DNA from: Polaromonas sp. YR568
Lineage (GTDB): Bacteria > Pseudomonadota > Gammaproteobacteria > Burkholderiales > Burkholderiaceae
Reading direction: 5' to 3'
DNA length: 5,515 bases
Assembly: GCA_945871335.1 (NCBI GenBank)
Contig: CAMBWM010000165.1
Coordinates: forward strand, 1-5,515
Below, in pieces: positions 1 through 5,515 of the stretch (position 1 is its first letter; every line of letters starts with the position of its first letter). The translations under genes were made by a program, and so were the position numbers. Under the pieces are notes generated by a model that saw only the letters and a program-made list of their open reading frames with translations, made no database searches and was not told the DNA's origin.

Positions 1-1
1 T

Positions 2-256
2 CTGCCCGAGGCCCTTAGTCTTTGCGGCGATGCACCCGACATCTGGGTCATAGGTGGCGCCGAGATTTACCGCCAGGCCGAACCCATGGCCGTGCGCGCA
101 GAAGTCACCGAGATCGCGCAGGACTTTGAAGGCGATGCCTTTGCGCCCGTGCTGGGTACGGCCTGGCAAGAGACCGCGCGAAGCGCGCCACTGGCGACCA
201 GTGGCTTGGCTTTTAGCTTTGTGACTTACCTCAAACACGGGGACCCAGCAGCGTGA
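2..256 (+). CDS. folA: Dihydrofolate reductase, C-terminal half (5' end outside window)
   Basis: Cytoplasmic enzyme that reduces dihydrofolate to tetrahydrofolate with NADPH, supplying one-carbon carriers for thymidylate and purine synthesis. The frame is open from the left edge to a TGA at 254-256, giving 84 visible residues, about half of the usual 160-170. Near the start of the fragment is the family's glycine-rich cofactor-binding stretch IWVIGGAEIYRQA, then the strand with VTEI, the acidic DFEGDAFAP segment, and the closing strand FSFVTY. This order matches the C-terminal half of bacterial FolA. The catalytic N-terminal acid and the Met20-loop region are outside the window, so an intact active site cannot be confirmed. 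Its stop overlaps the xth start by 4 bases (GTGA), which suggests one transcript with coupled translation. A trimethoprim-insensitive plasmid type is unlikely given these chromosomal neighbours. Confidence 0.93.
   Translation: MPEALSLCGDAPDIWVIGGAEIYRQAEPMAVRAEVTEIAQDFEGDAFAPVLGTAWQETARSAPLATSGLAFSFVTYLKHGDPAA
187..205 (+). repeat. Perfect hairpin inside the end of folA
   Basis: GCCACTGG (187-194) and CCAGTGGC (198-205) are perfect 8-base arms around a 3-base CGA loop. The hairpin lies within the folA coding sequence and ends 47 bases before the xth GTG start. It has no T-run after it, so it is not an intrinsic terminator. It may only reflect codon content, or it may slow ribosomes or stabilise the message ahead of xth; nothing here decides between these. 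Confidence 0.5.
239..243 (+). promoter_or_regulatory. Likely ribosome binding site of xth
   Basis: GGGGA lies 9 bases before the GTG start of xth, inside the last codons of folA. It is a modest match to the Shine-Dalgarno sequence. It supports the GTG at 253 as the start, together with the fit of the N-terminus to the family and the 4-base overlap with folA. Confidence 0.5.
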
Positions 257-1032
257 AAATTGCCACCTGGAACGTCAACTCGCTGGCCGTGCGGCTACCT
301 CAGGTGCTCGACTGGCTGGCTACCAACCCGGTTGAAGTGCTGTGCTTACAAGAGCTCAAACTGACCGACGACAAATTTCCGCTGCAAGCCCTGCACGACG
401 CCGGCTACGGCCACTGCGCTGTGTTCGGCCAGAAAACCTACAACGGCGTGGCCATCCTCAGCCGCCTGCCGCTGCACGATGTCACCAAAAACATAGACGG
501 TTTTGCCGACGAACAGTCGCGTGTGATCGCCGCAACCATAGAGACAGCGCAAGGCCCACTGCGCCTGGTCAATGGTTACTTTGTCAATGGCCAGGCGCCA
601 GACAGCGACAAGTTTGCCTACAAAATGCAGTGGCTGGACAGCTTGCGCAACTGGCTGTCTCGGGAAATTAAGCGCACGCCGCGCCTGGTACTGGTGGGCG
701 ACTTCAACATTACTTTCGACGACCGCGACACGCATGACCCGCAGGGTCTGCGCGAGACGATTCACCACACCACCCAAGAGCGCGAGCAGTTCAAGTCGCT
801 GCTGGATCTGGGGCTGGTCGATGCCTTCCGGCTGTTTGATCAGCCCGAAAAAAGCTATTCGTGGTGGGATTACCGGGAGTTTGCTTTCAGGCGCAACCGC
901 GGGTTGCGCATTGACTATATTTTGGTCAGCGAGCCACTCAGGCCCCTGGTGGCGGGCTGCGTCATTGACAAGCTGCCCCGCAAAAACGAACGCCCCAGCG
1001 ACCACGTTCCGGTGGTGGTGGAACTGGGCTGA
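253..1032 (+). CDS. xth: Exodeoxyribonuclease III (AP endonuclease)
   Basis: Cytoplasmic Mg-dependent DNA-repair enzyme that cuts at abasic sites and removes 3'-blocking groups and nucleotides from duplex DNA (base excision repair). The 259 residues form one EEP-fold domain, close to the usual 260-270. Expected active-site residues are visible: N7 in TWNVNS, E34 in LQELK, Y109 in VNGYFVNG, D150 and N152 in VGDFNI, D221 in LRIDYIL, and D250-H251 in PSDHVPV. Spacing is nearly that of E. coli ExoIII (N7, E34, Y109, D151, N153, D229, D258, H259). The aromatic loop SYSWWDYRE precedes the RRNRGLRIDY strand, as is typical. The start is GTG, chosen because MKIATWNVNS is the standard N-terminus and there is no better start upstream. 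It overlaps folA by 4 bases and probably shares its transcript. Its stop faces the ntrC stop with only 6 bases between. Confidence 0.96.
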   Translation: MKIATWNVNSLAVRLPQVLDWLATNPVEVLCLQELKLTDDKFPLQALHDAGYGHCAVFGQKTYNGVAILSRLPLHDVTKNIDGFADEQSRVIAATIETAQGPLRLVNGYFVNGQAPDSDKFAYKMQWLDSLRNWLSREIKRTPRLVLVGDFNITFDDRDTHDPQGLRETIHHTTQEREQFKSLLDLGLVDAFRLFDQPEKSYSWWDYREFAFRRNRGLRIDYILVSEPLRPLVAGCVIDKLPRKNERPSDHVPVVVELG

Positions 1033-1038
1033 AACGGC

Positions 1039-2580
1039 CTATTCGAGACCCAGCTCCTGAATCTTGCGGGTGATGGTGTTGCGACCAATTCCCAGCTTTT
1101 GAGCGGCTTCAATCCGGCGCCCACGTGTGTTGCCTAGCGCTGTCTGAATCAGCTTGGACTCAAAACGGCGGGTCAGCACGTCCCAGACATCGGTCTGGCC
1201 AGCGAGCAGCAAAGCCAGCGCCTCGGATTCCAGACCACTTTCCCATCCATTGGCCATCCCTGGCGCAGGCGAGGCAGCTGTCACAGGGAAAGCCAGCGGC
1301 TCGCTGAGCAAACCGTTGGACGTGACAGCGGCTTCAAATGGCCGAGAAGCAGGGTCTACCAAGGTAGTTGAACTTGTGTCCTGGGATGGCAAATCGGCAC
1401 GGCCGGCCAATGGCGAAGCTTGCAGGACTTCAGGTGGCAAATCTTTGGCTTCTACGACCTGGGATGGTGCCATCACGGTGAGCCAGTGACAGATGTTTTC
1501 AAGCTGGCGCACATTGCCTGGAAAGTTGAAGGTGCTGAGCAACTGCAGCGCCTGGTCTGTGATTCGCTTGGGCTCGACGCCGAGTTGCTTGGCGCTTTGC
1601 TGCATGAAATGGCGCGTGAGCATGAAGACGTCTTCACGACGCTCGCGCAAAGCGGGCAGCCGCAGGCGGATCACGTTGAGGCGGTGAAACAGGTCTTCGC
1701 GGAAGGCACCGTCTTTGACGCGCTGCTCCAGGTCCTGGTGGGTAGCGGCGATGACACGCACATTGGCTTTGACGGCGTTGTGCCCGCCAACGCGGTAAAA
1801 ATGGCCGTCGCTGAGCACACGCAGCAAACGCGTTTGCAAATCAAAAGGCATGTCGCCGATTTCATCTAAAAACAGCGTGCCGCCGCCGGCTTGCTCAAAG
1901 CGGCCACGGCGCATGGTCTGGGCGCCCGTGAAGGCGCCGCGCTCGTGGCCGAAGAGTTCGGACTCCAGCAGGTCTTTGGGTATGGCTGCGGTATTGATGG
2001 CAATGAAGGGCCCGGCGGCGCGCTGCGAATGCTTGTGCAGCGCGCGCGCCACCAGCTCTTTGCCGGAGCCCGACTCACCCGTGATCATGACCGTGACCTG
2101 GCTCTGACTGAGACGGCCAATGGCGCGAAACACGTCTTGCATAGCGGGGGCCTGGCCCAGCATTTCAGGCGTGTCGGAAAGTCCCTCTTCGGAGACTTCT
2201 TCGCGCTGACTTTCTTCGACGGCGCGGCGAATCAGCTCGACAGCCTTGGGCAAGTCAAAGGGCTTGGGAAGGTATTCAAAAGCGCCGCCCTGAAAGGCTG
2301 AGACAGCGCTGTCCAGGTCAGAAAATGCGGTCATGATGATGACCGGCAGGCCTGGCAGTTTTTCTTTGACGCTTTCGAGCAGTTCCAGACCCGAGCCGCC
2401 GGGCATGCGAATGTCGCTCACCAGAATTTGAGGGCCATCTTCGTCTGTGGCAATGGCCAGCGCAGCCAGCACTTCGCGCGGATTGGTGAAGCTGCGCGTT
2501 GGCAGGCCTTCGCGCAGCAACGCTTTTTCCAGAACGAACCGGATGGACTGGTCATCGTCAACGAGCCAAATCGGTTTCAT
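1039..2580 (-). CDS. ntrC: Nitrogen regulation response regulator NtrC (NR-I), sigma-54 activator
   Basis: Cytoplasmic DNA-binding regulator. When phosphorylated by NtrB it forms hexamers that use ATP to open sigma-54 promoters such as that of glnA. It has 513 residues from the ATG at 2580. The receiver domain (about 1-120) has acidic D8-D10, phosphate acceptor D56 in SDIRMPGGSG, T84 and K106 (E. coli D54, T82, K104). The AAA+ domain (about 140-375) has Walker A GESGSGKE (168-175), the sigma-54 contact loop GAFTGA (215-220), Walker B LFLDE ending at E240, and sensor-2 GNVRQLEN (355-362). The C-terminal Fis-type helix-turn-helix spans about 473-513 (GRRIEAAQKLGIGRNTITRK). The linker (about 388-447) is long and rich in Ala, Ser and Pro, explaining most of the extra length over E. 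coli NtrC (469). A GTG at 2604 would add 8 residues but puts the ribosome binding site inside the gene. It follows ntrB by 45 bases. No terminator is visible after it. Confidence 0.97.
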   Translation of the reverse strand: MKPIWLVDDDQSIRFVLEKALLREGLPTRSFTNPREVLAALAIATDEDGPQILVSDIRMPGGSGLELLESVKEKLPGLPVIIMTAFSDLDSAVSAFQGGAFEYLPKPFDLPKAVELIRRAVEESQREEVSEEGLSDTPEMLGQAPAMQDVFRAIGRLSQSQVTVMITGESGSGKELVARALHKHSQRAAGPFIAINTAAIPKDLLESELFGHERGAFTGAQTMRRGRFEQAGGGTLFLDEIGDMPFDLQTRLLRVLSDGHFYRVGGHNAVKANVRVIAATHQDLEQRVKDGAFREDLFHRLNVIRLRLPALRERREDVFMLTRHFMQQSAKQLGVEPKRITDQALQLLSTFNFPGNVRQLENICHWLTVMAPSQVVEAKDLPPEVLQASPLAGRADLPSQDTSSTTLVDPASRPFEAAVTSNGLLSEPLAFPVTAASPAPGMANGWESGLESEALALLLAGQTDVWDVLTRRFESKLIQTALGNTRGRRIEAAQKLGIGRNTITRKIQELGLE

Positions 2581-2589
2581 ACGGTGTTG

Positions 2590-2595
2590 TCCCTT
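2590..2595 (-). promoter_or_regulatory. Ribosome binding site deciding the ntrC start
   Basis: On the minus strand AAGGGA lies 9 bases before the ATG at 2580. The in-frame GTG at 2604 has no comparable site upstream. MKPIWLVDDDQS is also the expected NtrC N-terminus, so the ATG is preferred. Confidence 0.7.
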
Positions 2596-2625
2596 GTTAC
2601 TCACTCAAAATGGATGGGACAGATA

Positions 2626-3717
2626 TCAAGGCAGAGGAATCAGTATCTTGAAGTCTGTACGGCCCGGACCGCTGTCGCACTCGATCAAACCGTGGTGTTG
2701 CTGAACGAAAGTTTGCGCCAACGTCAGCCCCAGCCCCGACCCGCCCTCCCGCCCTGAGACCAGGGGGTAGAAGATGCGGTCTTTGATGGAGTCCGGCACA
2801 CCCGGTCCATTGTCAATCACATGCAATTCCAATGCCAAGCGGTAGCGTTGCTTGCCAAAAGTCACTTGTCGAGCGATCCGGGTCTTGAAAATGATCTGCG
2901 CGTCACCGACTGCCAAGCGCTCGGCCAGGGCCTGCGCCGCGTTATGGGCGATATTGAGCACCGCTTGAATGAGCTGCTCGCGGTCGCCACGAAAATCAGG
3001 AATTGAGATGTCATAGTCACGCGTCACCCTGAGCCCTTTGGGGAACTCGGCCAGGATCAGTGAGCGCACGCGTTCGCAAACCTCATGGATGTTGACATCG
3101 CCCACCAGGTGCGGGCGACGGTGCGGCGCTAACAGGCGGTCAACCAGGGTCTGCAGCCGGTCGGCCTCATGGATGATGACCTGGGTGTATTCGGTCAGGC
3201 CCTTGGACTCGATTTCCATTTCCAGCAACTGAGCAGCACCGCGGATGCCGCCCAAGGGGTTTTTGATCTCGTGCGCCAGATTGCGAATCAGCTCCTTGTT
3301 GGCCTGGGCCTGGTCCATCAGGCGCTCTTCGCGGTCTTGCTTGGCTTGCTGCTCCAGTGGCAGCAGCTCGACAATGACCTCGCCGGCCACATCTGTCTGG
3401 GCCACCACCACATGCACCGGAAAAAGCTCGGGGTTAGCGCGCTTGAGCCAGGCGTCATAACGCAAGGCCGCAAACTCATTGCTGCCGGCGCCTTCGAGGG
3501 CGTTGCGCAGGATATGCGGCTCGGTGAAGCATTCGGGCAATTGCGAGCCTTCGATGGTGCGTCGGGATATGCCCAGCGCATCTTCTAAGGCGGCATTGGC
3601 AAACAGCACAACGCCGTCATTTCGCACCACGGCAACCAGCGTTGCAAGCAAGTCAAAGGCATGGTATCGGACAGCGGCGCTGCCCGGTGTGTGGGAGAGT
3701 GTGTCGGGCTTTTTCAA
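2626..3717 (-). CDS. ntrB: Nitrogen regulation sensor histidine kinase/phosphatase NtrB (NR-II)
   Basis: Cytoplasmic two-component kinase that phosphorylates NtrC when nitrogen is scarce and, with PII (GlnB), dephosphorylates it when nitrogen is plentiful. It has 363 residues, near the usual 350-380. A PAS-type sensing domain covers about 19-125 (FDLLATLVAVVRNDGVVLFA, then NAALEDALGIS). The dimerisation and phosphotransfer helix carries H149 in LAHEIKNPLGG. The ATPase domain has the N box around LNIAHNAAQ (254-262, N259), the G1 box IDNGPGVPD (301-309), the F-box-like RIFYPLVSGREGG, and G2 SGLGL (327-331). There is no membrane segment or signal peptide, as expected for NtrB. The start is unusual: the only standard start codon before the PAS domain is TTG at 3717, with no clear ribosome binding site. 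The frame stays open back to the TAA of the upstream gene (3754-3756), which is in the same phase. ntrC follows after 45 bases. Confidence 0.95.
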   Translation of the reverse strand: MKKPDTLSHTPGSAAVRYHAFDLLATLVAVVRNDGVVLFANAALEDALGISRRTIEGSQLPECFTEPHILRNALEGAGSNEFAALRYDAWLKRANPELFPVHVVVAQTDVAGEVIVELLPLEQQAKQDREERLMDQAQANKELIRNLAHEIKNPLGGIRGAAQLLEMEIESKGLTEYTQVIIHEADRLQTLVDRLLAPHRRPHLVGDVNIHEVCERVRSLILAEFPKGLRVTRDYDISIPDFRGDREQLIQAVLNIAHNAAQALAERLAVGDAQIIFKTRIARQVTFGKQRYRLALELHVIDNGPGVPDSIKDRIFYPLVSGREGGSGLGLTLAQTFVQQHHGLIECDSGPGRTDFKILIPLP

Positions 3718-3753
3718 GAGGTCTATTCTGGCCCAAGAAGCCTGTGCCTGCGC

Positions 3754-4236
3754 TTACTGCGCAGGACGGCTCGAAATTTCCCGCTCCAGCCCGGTCACGT
3801 CATTGGTGTAACGCTGGATACCCGCGCGCAGCTCGGTCAAGCGGTCCAGGTAGAGCTGATGGTTGCGGGTTTCAGGGCCCAGCTTGTCGGGCTCGCCTTT
3901 GTTGTAAAGCCTCTCCTGCTCGGCCAAGCGGTCGCGGGCGGTTTGGAGTTCGGCCAGCAAGATACTCCGGGCATCGTTCAAAGCGCTGACACCTGGCTCT
4001 GCAAACGCAGTTTGGGATTTACGGTTTGGCTGCTGCACGAGCATGCCCGGCACCACGGTGATGTAGCCGCCCACCACCGGCAGACAGCCCCGCGACAGGG
4101 CCAGCGTCTGGTCATTGAGGTATTCATTGCCGCAGCGGTAAACCATCTTTGCAGGCGCTACGCCCTGCGCCGTGGCGAAAGTCGGCCAAAGCCCCAAAAG
4201 GCCGATGATGATCACATGAAAACGCGCTGGAGACAT
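3754..4236 (-). CDS. Small predicted exported protein with two cysteines and a helical tail (DUF4124-like, tentative)
   Basis: Function unknown. From the ATG at 4236 it has 160 residues. The N-terminus looks like a Sec signal peptide: a short n-region with one Arg, a hydrophobic core (VIIIGLLGLW), and an Ala-x-Ala site (ATA, then QG), so the mature protein is probably periplasmic. The mature start holds KMVYRCGNEYLN and then LSRGCLPVVGG. This two-cysteine, YRC...GC pattern resembles short DUF4124-type exported proteins, and the cysteines could form a disulphide. The C-terminal half (about 85-160) is charged and helical (LLAELQTARDRLAEQERL, then LTELRAGIQRY) and may form a coiled coil. An upstream in-frame ATG at 4260 would add 8 residues; neither start has a clear ribosome binding site, and I prefer 4236 because it gives a cleaner signal peptide. 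It lies between the glnA terminator and ntrB, 36 bases before the ntrB TTG, probably cotranscribed with ntrBC. A role in nitrogen control is only suggested by position. Confidence 0.8.
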   Translation of the reverse strand: MSPARFHVIIIGLLGLWPTFATAQGVAPAKMVYRCGNEYLNDQTLALSRGCLPVVGGYITVVPGMLVQQPNRKSQTAFAEPGVSALNDARSILLAELQTARDRLAEQERLYNKGEPDKLGPETRNHQLYLDRLTELRAGIQRYTNDVTGLEREISSRPAQ

Positions 4237-4282
4237 GTTTAAAAGTATCGGGCAAAGCATTGAAAAGAAGACACCCTAAGCC

Positions 4283-4311
4283 AAAAAAAAGACGGCAACA
4301 GCCGTCTTTTT
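4283..4311 (-). terminator. Intrinsic terminator after glnA
   Basis: On the minus strand a GACGGC/GCCGTC stem (4306-4301 with 4296-4291) closes a 4-base loop and is followed by eight T residues (4290-4283). A-T pairs can lengthen the stem to about 10 base pairs. It lies about 50 bases after the glnA stop and separates glnA from the exported-protein gene and ntrBC. Five T residues on the other side make it weakly bidirectional, though no plus-strand gene ends here. Partial read-through would give low ntrBC expression from the glnA promoter, as is known for enteric glnALG. Confidence 0.9.
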
Positions 4312-4318
4312 AATGTCA

Positions 4319-4351
4319 GGCTGGTCAGGGCTATCAAGCCATGAACCAGCC
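4319..4351 (-). repeat. Bulged hairpin just after the glnA stop codon
   Basis: GGCTGGT (4319-4325) pairs with ACCAGCC (4345-4351). After one bulged base and one mismatch, the stem continues with CA/TG and GGCT/AGCC (4329-4332 with 4337-4340) around an ATCA loop. It begins 9 bases after the glnA stop codon and ends 8 bases before the terminator run at 4311. It has no T-run of its own, so it may protect the glnA mRNA 3' end or help termination. The pairing is visible directly; the role is inferred. Confidence 0.55.
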
Positions 4352-4360
4352 TACGCCGGA

Positions 4361-5515
4361 TTACAGCGAATAGTACATGTCGAACTCGATCGGGTGAGTC
4401 GCCTGACGCAAACGCGTGACTTCGCCCATTTTGAGTTCGATGTAAGCGTCAAGCATGCTGTCGGAGAAAACGCCGCCCTTGGTCAGGAAGCTGCGGCCCA
4501 CGTCGAGTGCTTCAAGCGCCTGGTCCAGGCTGTGGCAAACGGTTGGCACCAAGGCGTCTTCTTCCGGTGGCAGATGGTAAAGATCTTTGGTGGCGGCTTC
4601 GCCGGGGTGGATCTTGTTTTCGACGCCGTCCAGACCGGCCATCATCAAGGCCGAGAAGCCGAGATAAGGGTTCATTAGTGGATCGGGGAAGCGTGCCTCG
4701 ATGCGGCGACTCTTAGGGTTCGCCACGTAAGGAATACGGATCGATGCAGACCGGTTTTTAGCCGAGTAAGCCAGCTTGACCGGTGCCTCGTAGCCGGGAA
4801 CCAAACGCTTGTAGCTGTTGGTGCCGGGGTTGGTGATGGCGTTCAGGGCACGTGCGTGCTTGATGATGCCGCCAACGTAGTACAGCGCAAACTCAGACAG
4901 GCCGGCGTAGCCGTCACCGGCGAAGAGATTTTTGCCGTCTTTCCAGATGGACTGGTGAACGTGCATGCCGGAGCCGTTGTCGCCAACGATGGGCTTGGGC
5001 ATGAAGGTGGCGGTTTTGCCATAGGCGTTGGCCACGTTTTGCACCACGTACTTCAGGATTTGGGTCCAGTCAGCGCGCTGCACGAGTGTGCTGAAACGGG
5101 TGCCGATTTCGTTCTGGCCTGCGCCAGCGACTTCGTGGTGGAACACTTCAACCGGAACGCCCAGGGACTCGAGAATCAGAGACATCTCAGCGCGCATGTC
5201 TTGCGTGCTGTCAACCGGTGGCACGGGGAAGTAACCGCCTTTGACGGTAGGACGGTGGCCGCGGTTGCCGCCTTCGAGCTTGGCGCCCGAATTCCAAGGC
5301 GCCTCGTATTCTTCGATCTTGAAGAAGGTACCGGACATGTCGGTGTTCCAGCGCACATCGTCAAAAATGAAGAATTCTGGCTCTGGGCCAAAGTAAGCGG
5401 TGTCGCCCAGGCCGGAGGCCTTGAGGTAAGCCTCGGCGCGCTGCGCGATGGAGCGCGGGTCGCGGTCATAGGCCTTGCCGTCGCTCGGCTCGATCACGTT
5501 GCAGCTCATGAACAG
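4361..5515 (-). CDS. glnA: Glutamine synthetase type I, C-terminal 384 residues (5' end outside window)
   Basis: Cytoplasmic dodecameric enzyme that makes glutamine from glutamate, ammonia and ATP, the main route of ammonium assimilation. The frame is open to the right edge, so the ATG at 5509 is internal; roughly 85 N-terminal residues of about 470 are missing. Numbering from that internal Met, every key residue sits exactly 86 below its E. coli counterpart: metal ligands E43 and E45 (GPEPEF), E126 and E134 ([11 protein letters not shown]), H183 (GSGMHVH), E271 (RRIEARF); substrate and catalytic residues N178, R235 (YKRLVPG), E241, R253 (KNRSAS) and R273. Y311 in [10 protein letters not shown] matches the adenylylated Tyr397, with the same 71 residues after it, so this is the type I form controlled by GlnE adenylylation. 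The end EFDMYYSL is typical. A terminator follows. The promoter, presumably sigma-54 and NtrC dependent, lies outside the window. Confidence 0.97.
   Translation of the reverse strand: MFMSCNVIEPSDGKAYDRDPRSIAQRAEAYLKASGLGDTAYFGPEPEFFIFDDVRWNTDMSGTFFKIEEYEAPWNSGAKLEGGNRGHRPTVKGGYFPVPPVDSTQDMRAEMSLILESLGVPVEVFHHEVAGAGQNEIGTRFSTLVQRADWTQILKYVVQNVANAYGKTATFMPKPIVGDNGSGMHVHQSIWKDGKNLFAGDGYAGLSEFALYYVGGIIKHARALNAITNPGTNSYKRLVPGYEAPVKLAYSAKNRSASIRIPYVANPKSRRIEARFPDPLMNPYLGFSALMMAGLDGVENKIHPGEAATKDLYHLPPEEDALVPTVCHSLDQALEALDVGRSFLTKGGVFSDSMLDAYIELKMGEVTRLRQATHPIEFDMYYSL

Noticed and set aside
346..1005. Long open frame on the minus strand opposite xth (219 codons)
   Set aside because: It is the complement of a well-supported xth gene, has no recognisable domain and reflects the GC-rich codon pattern.
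1420..1869. Open frame on the plus strand opposite ntrC (149 codons), and a similar one at 1891-2301
   Set aside because: Both mirror conserved AAA+ and receiver coding sequence of ntrC; their products show no family features.
2581..2604. GTG at 2604 as the ntrC start
   Set aside because: It would place the AAGGGA site inside the gene and add 8 residues ahead of the standard MKPIW N-terminus.
3661..4242. Plus-strand open frame of 193 codons opposite the exported-protein gene
   Set aside because: It crosses the ntrB start and the whole opposite gene. The minus-strand product has a signal peptide and a sensible layout, whereas this one does not.
4237..4282. Possible sigma-70 promoter for the exported protein and ntrBC (GATACT as -10 on the minus strand)
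   Set aside because: No acceptable -35 element at 16-18 bases, and the start would fall almost on the ATG. Too weak to annotate.
4312..4360. TTGATA followed 17 bases later by ATTAAA on the minus strand
   Set aside because: The -10 match is poor (3 of 6) and the terminator lies directly downstream, so a promoter here would be ended at once.
4261..4360. Sigma-54 promoter or NtrC operator in the glnA to ntrB spacer
   Set aside because: I looked for TGGCAC-N5-TTGC and for paired TGCACC/GGTGCA sites on both strands and found none. Any such sites are more likely upstream of glnA, outside the window.
1..5515. Mobile element, CRISPR array, toxin-antitoxin or other accessory system
   Set aside because: No direct repeats, transposase motifs, tRNA-like sequences or unexplained gaps longer than about 100 bases; all genes fit a conserved core locus.

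Overview
This window is ordinary core chromosome. It looks like a GC-rich betaproteobacterium, most likely of the Comamonadaceae (Rhodoferax/Polaromonas/Acidovorax-like). I base that on the protein flavour of GlnA, NtrB and NtrC and on the gene order glnA, small exported protein, ntrB, ntrC facing folA-xth. I could run no search, so the family assignment is recalled similarity, not a measurement. There is no mobile element, CRISPR array, RNA gene or new system that I can support.

Left part, plus strand (1-1032): the 3' half of folA (dihydrofolate reductase) runs into xth (exonuclease III). The two overlap by 4 bases (GTGA), with xth starting on GTG, so they look translationally coupled. A tight hairpin lies inside the end of folA.

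Middle and right, minus strand (reading from 5515 down to 1039): glnA (glutamine synthetase type I, N-terminus outside the window) comes first, then a bulged hairpin and a strong intrinsic terminator. After these come a gene for a small predicted exported protein with two cysteines and a helical tail, then ntrB (nitrogen sensor kinase/phosphatase) and ntrC (sigma-54 activator). ntrB has only a TTG start and no clear ribosome binding site. ntrC is best started at an ATG that has a clear AAGGGA site. The stop codons of xth and ntrC face each other with only 6 bases between them and no visible terminator.

How the genes work together: in the established Ntr pathway, NtrB phosphorylates NtrC under nitrogen limitation (controlled by PII), NtrC-P activates sigma-54 promoters such as that of glnA, and GlnA assimilates ammonium. 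GlnA keeps the tyrosine adenylylation site. NtrB and NtrC keep all their visible catalytic residues, so the circuit looks intact. The glnA promoter lies beyond the right edge. The terminator after glnA probably lowers read-through into ntrBC, so that glutamine synthetase is made in excess over the regulators. folA and xth belong to unrelated folate and DNA-repair functions.

The observations most worth a second look are the exported protein inserted between glnA and ntrB, the TTG start of ntrB in phase with that protein's stop codon, the paired hairpins after glnA, and a possible stem covering the ntrC ribosome binding site.
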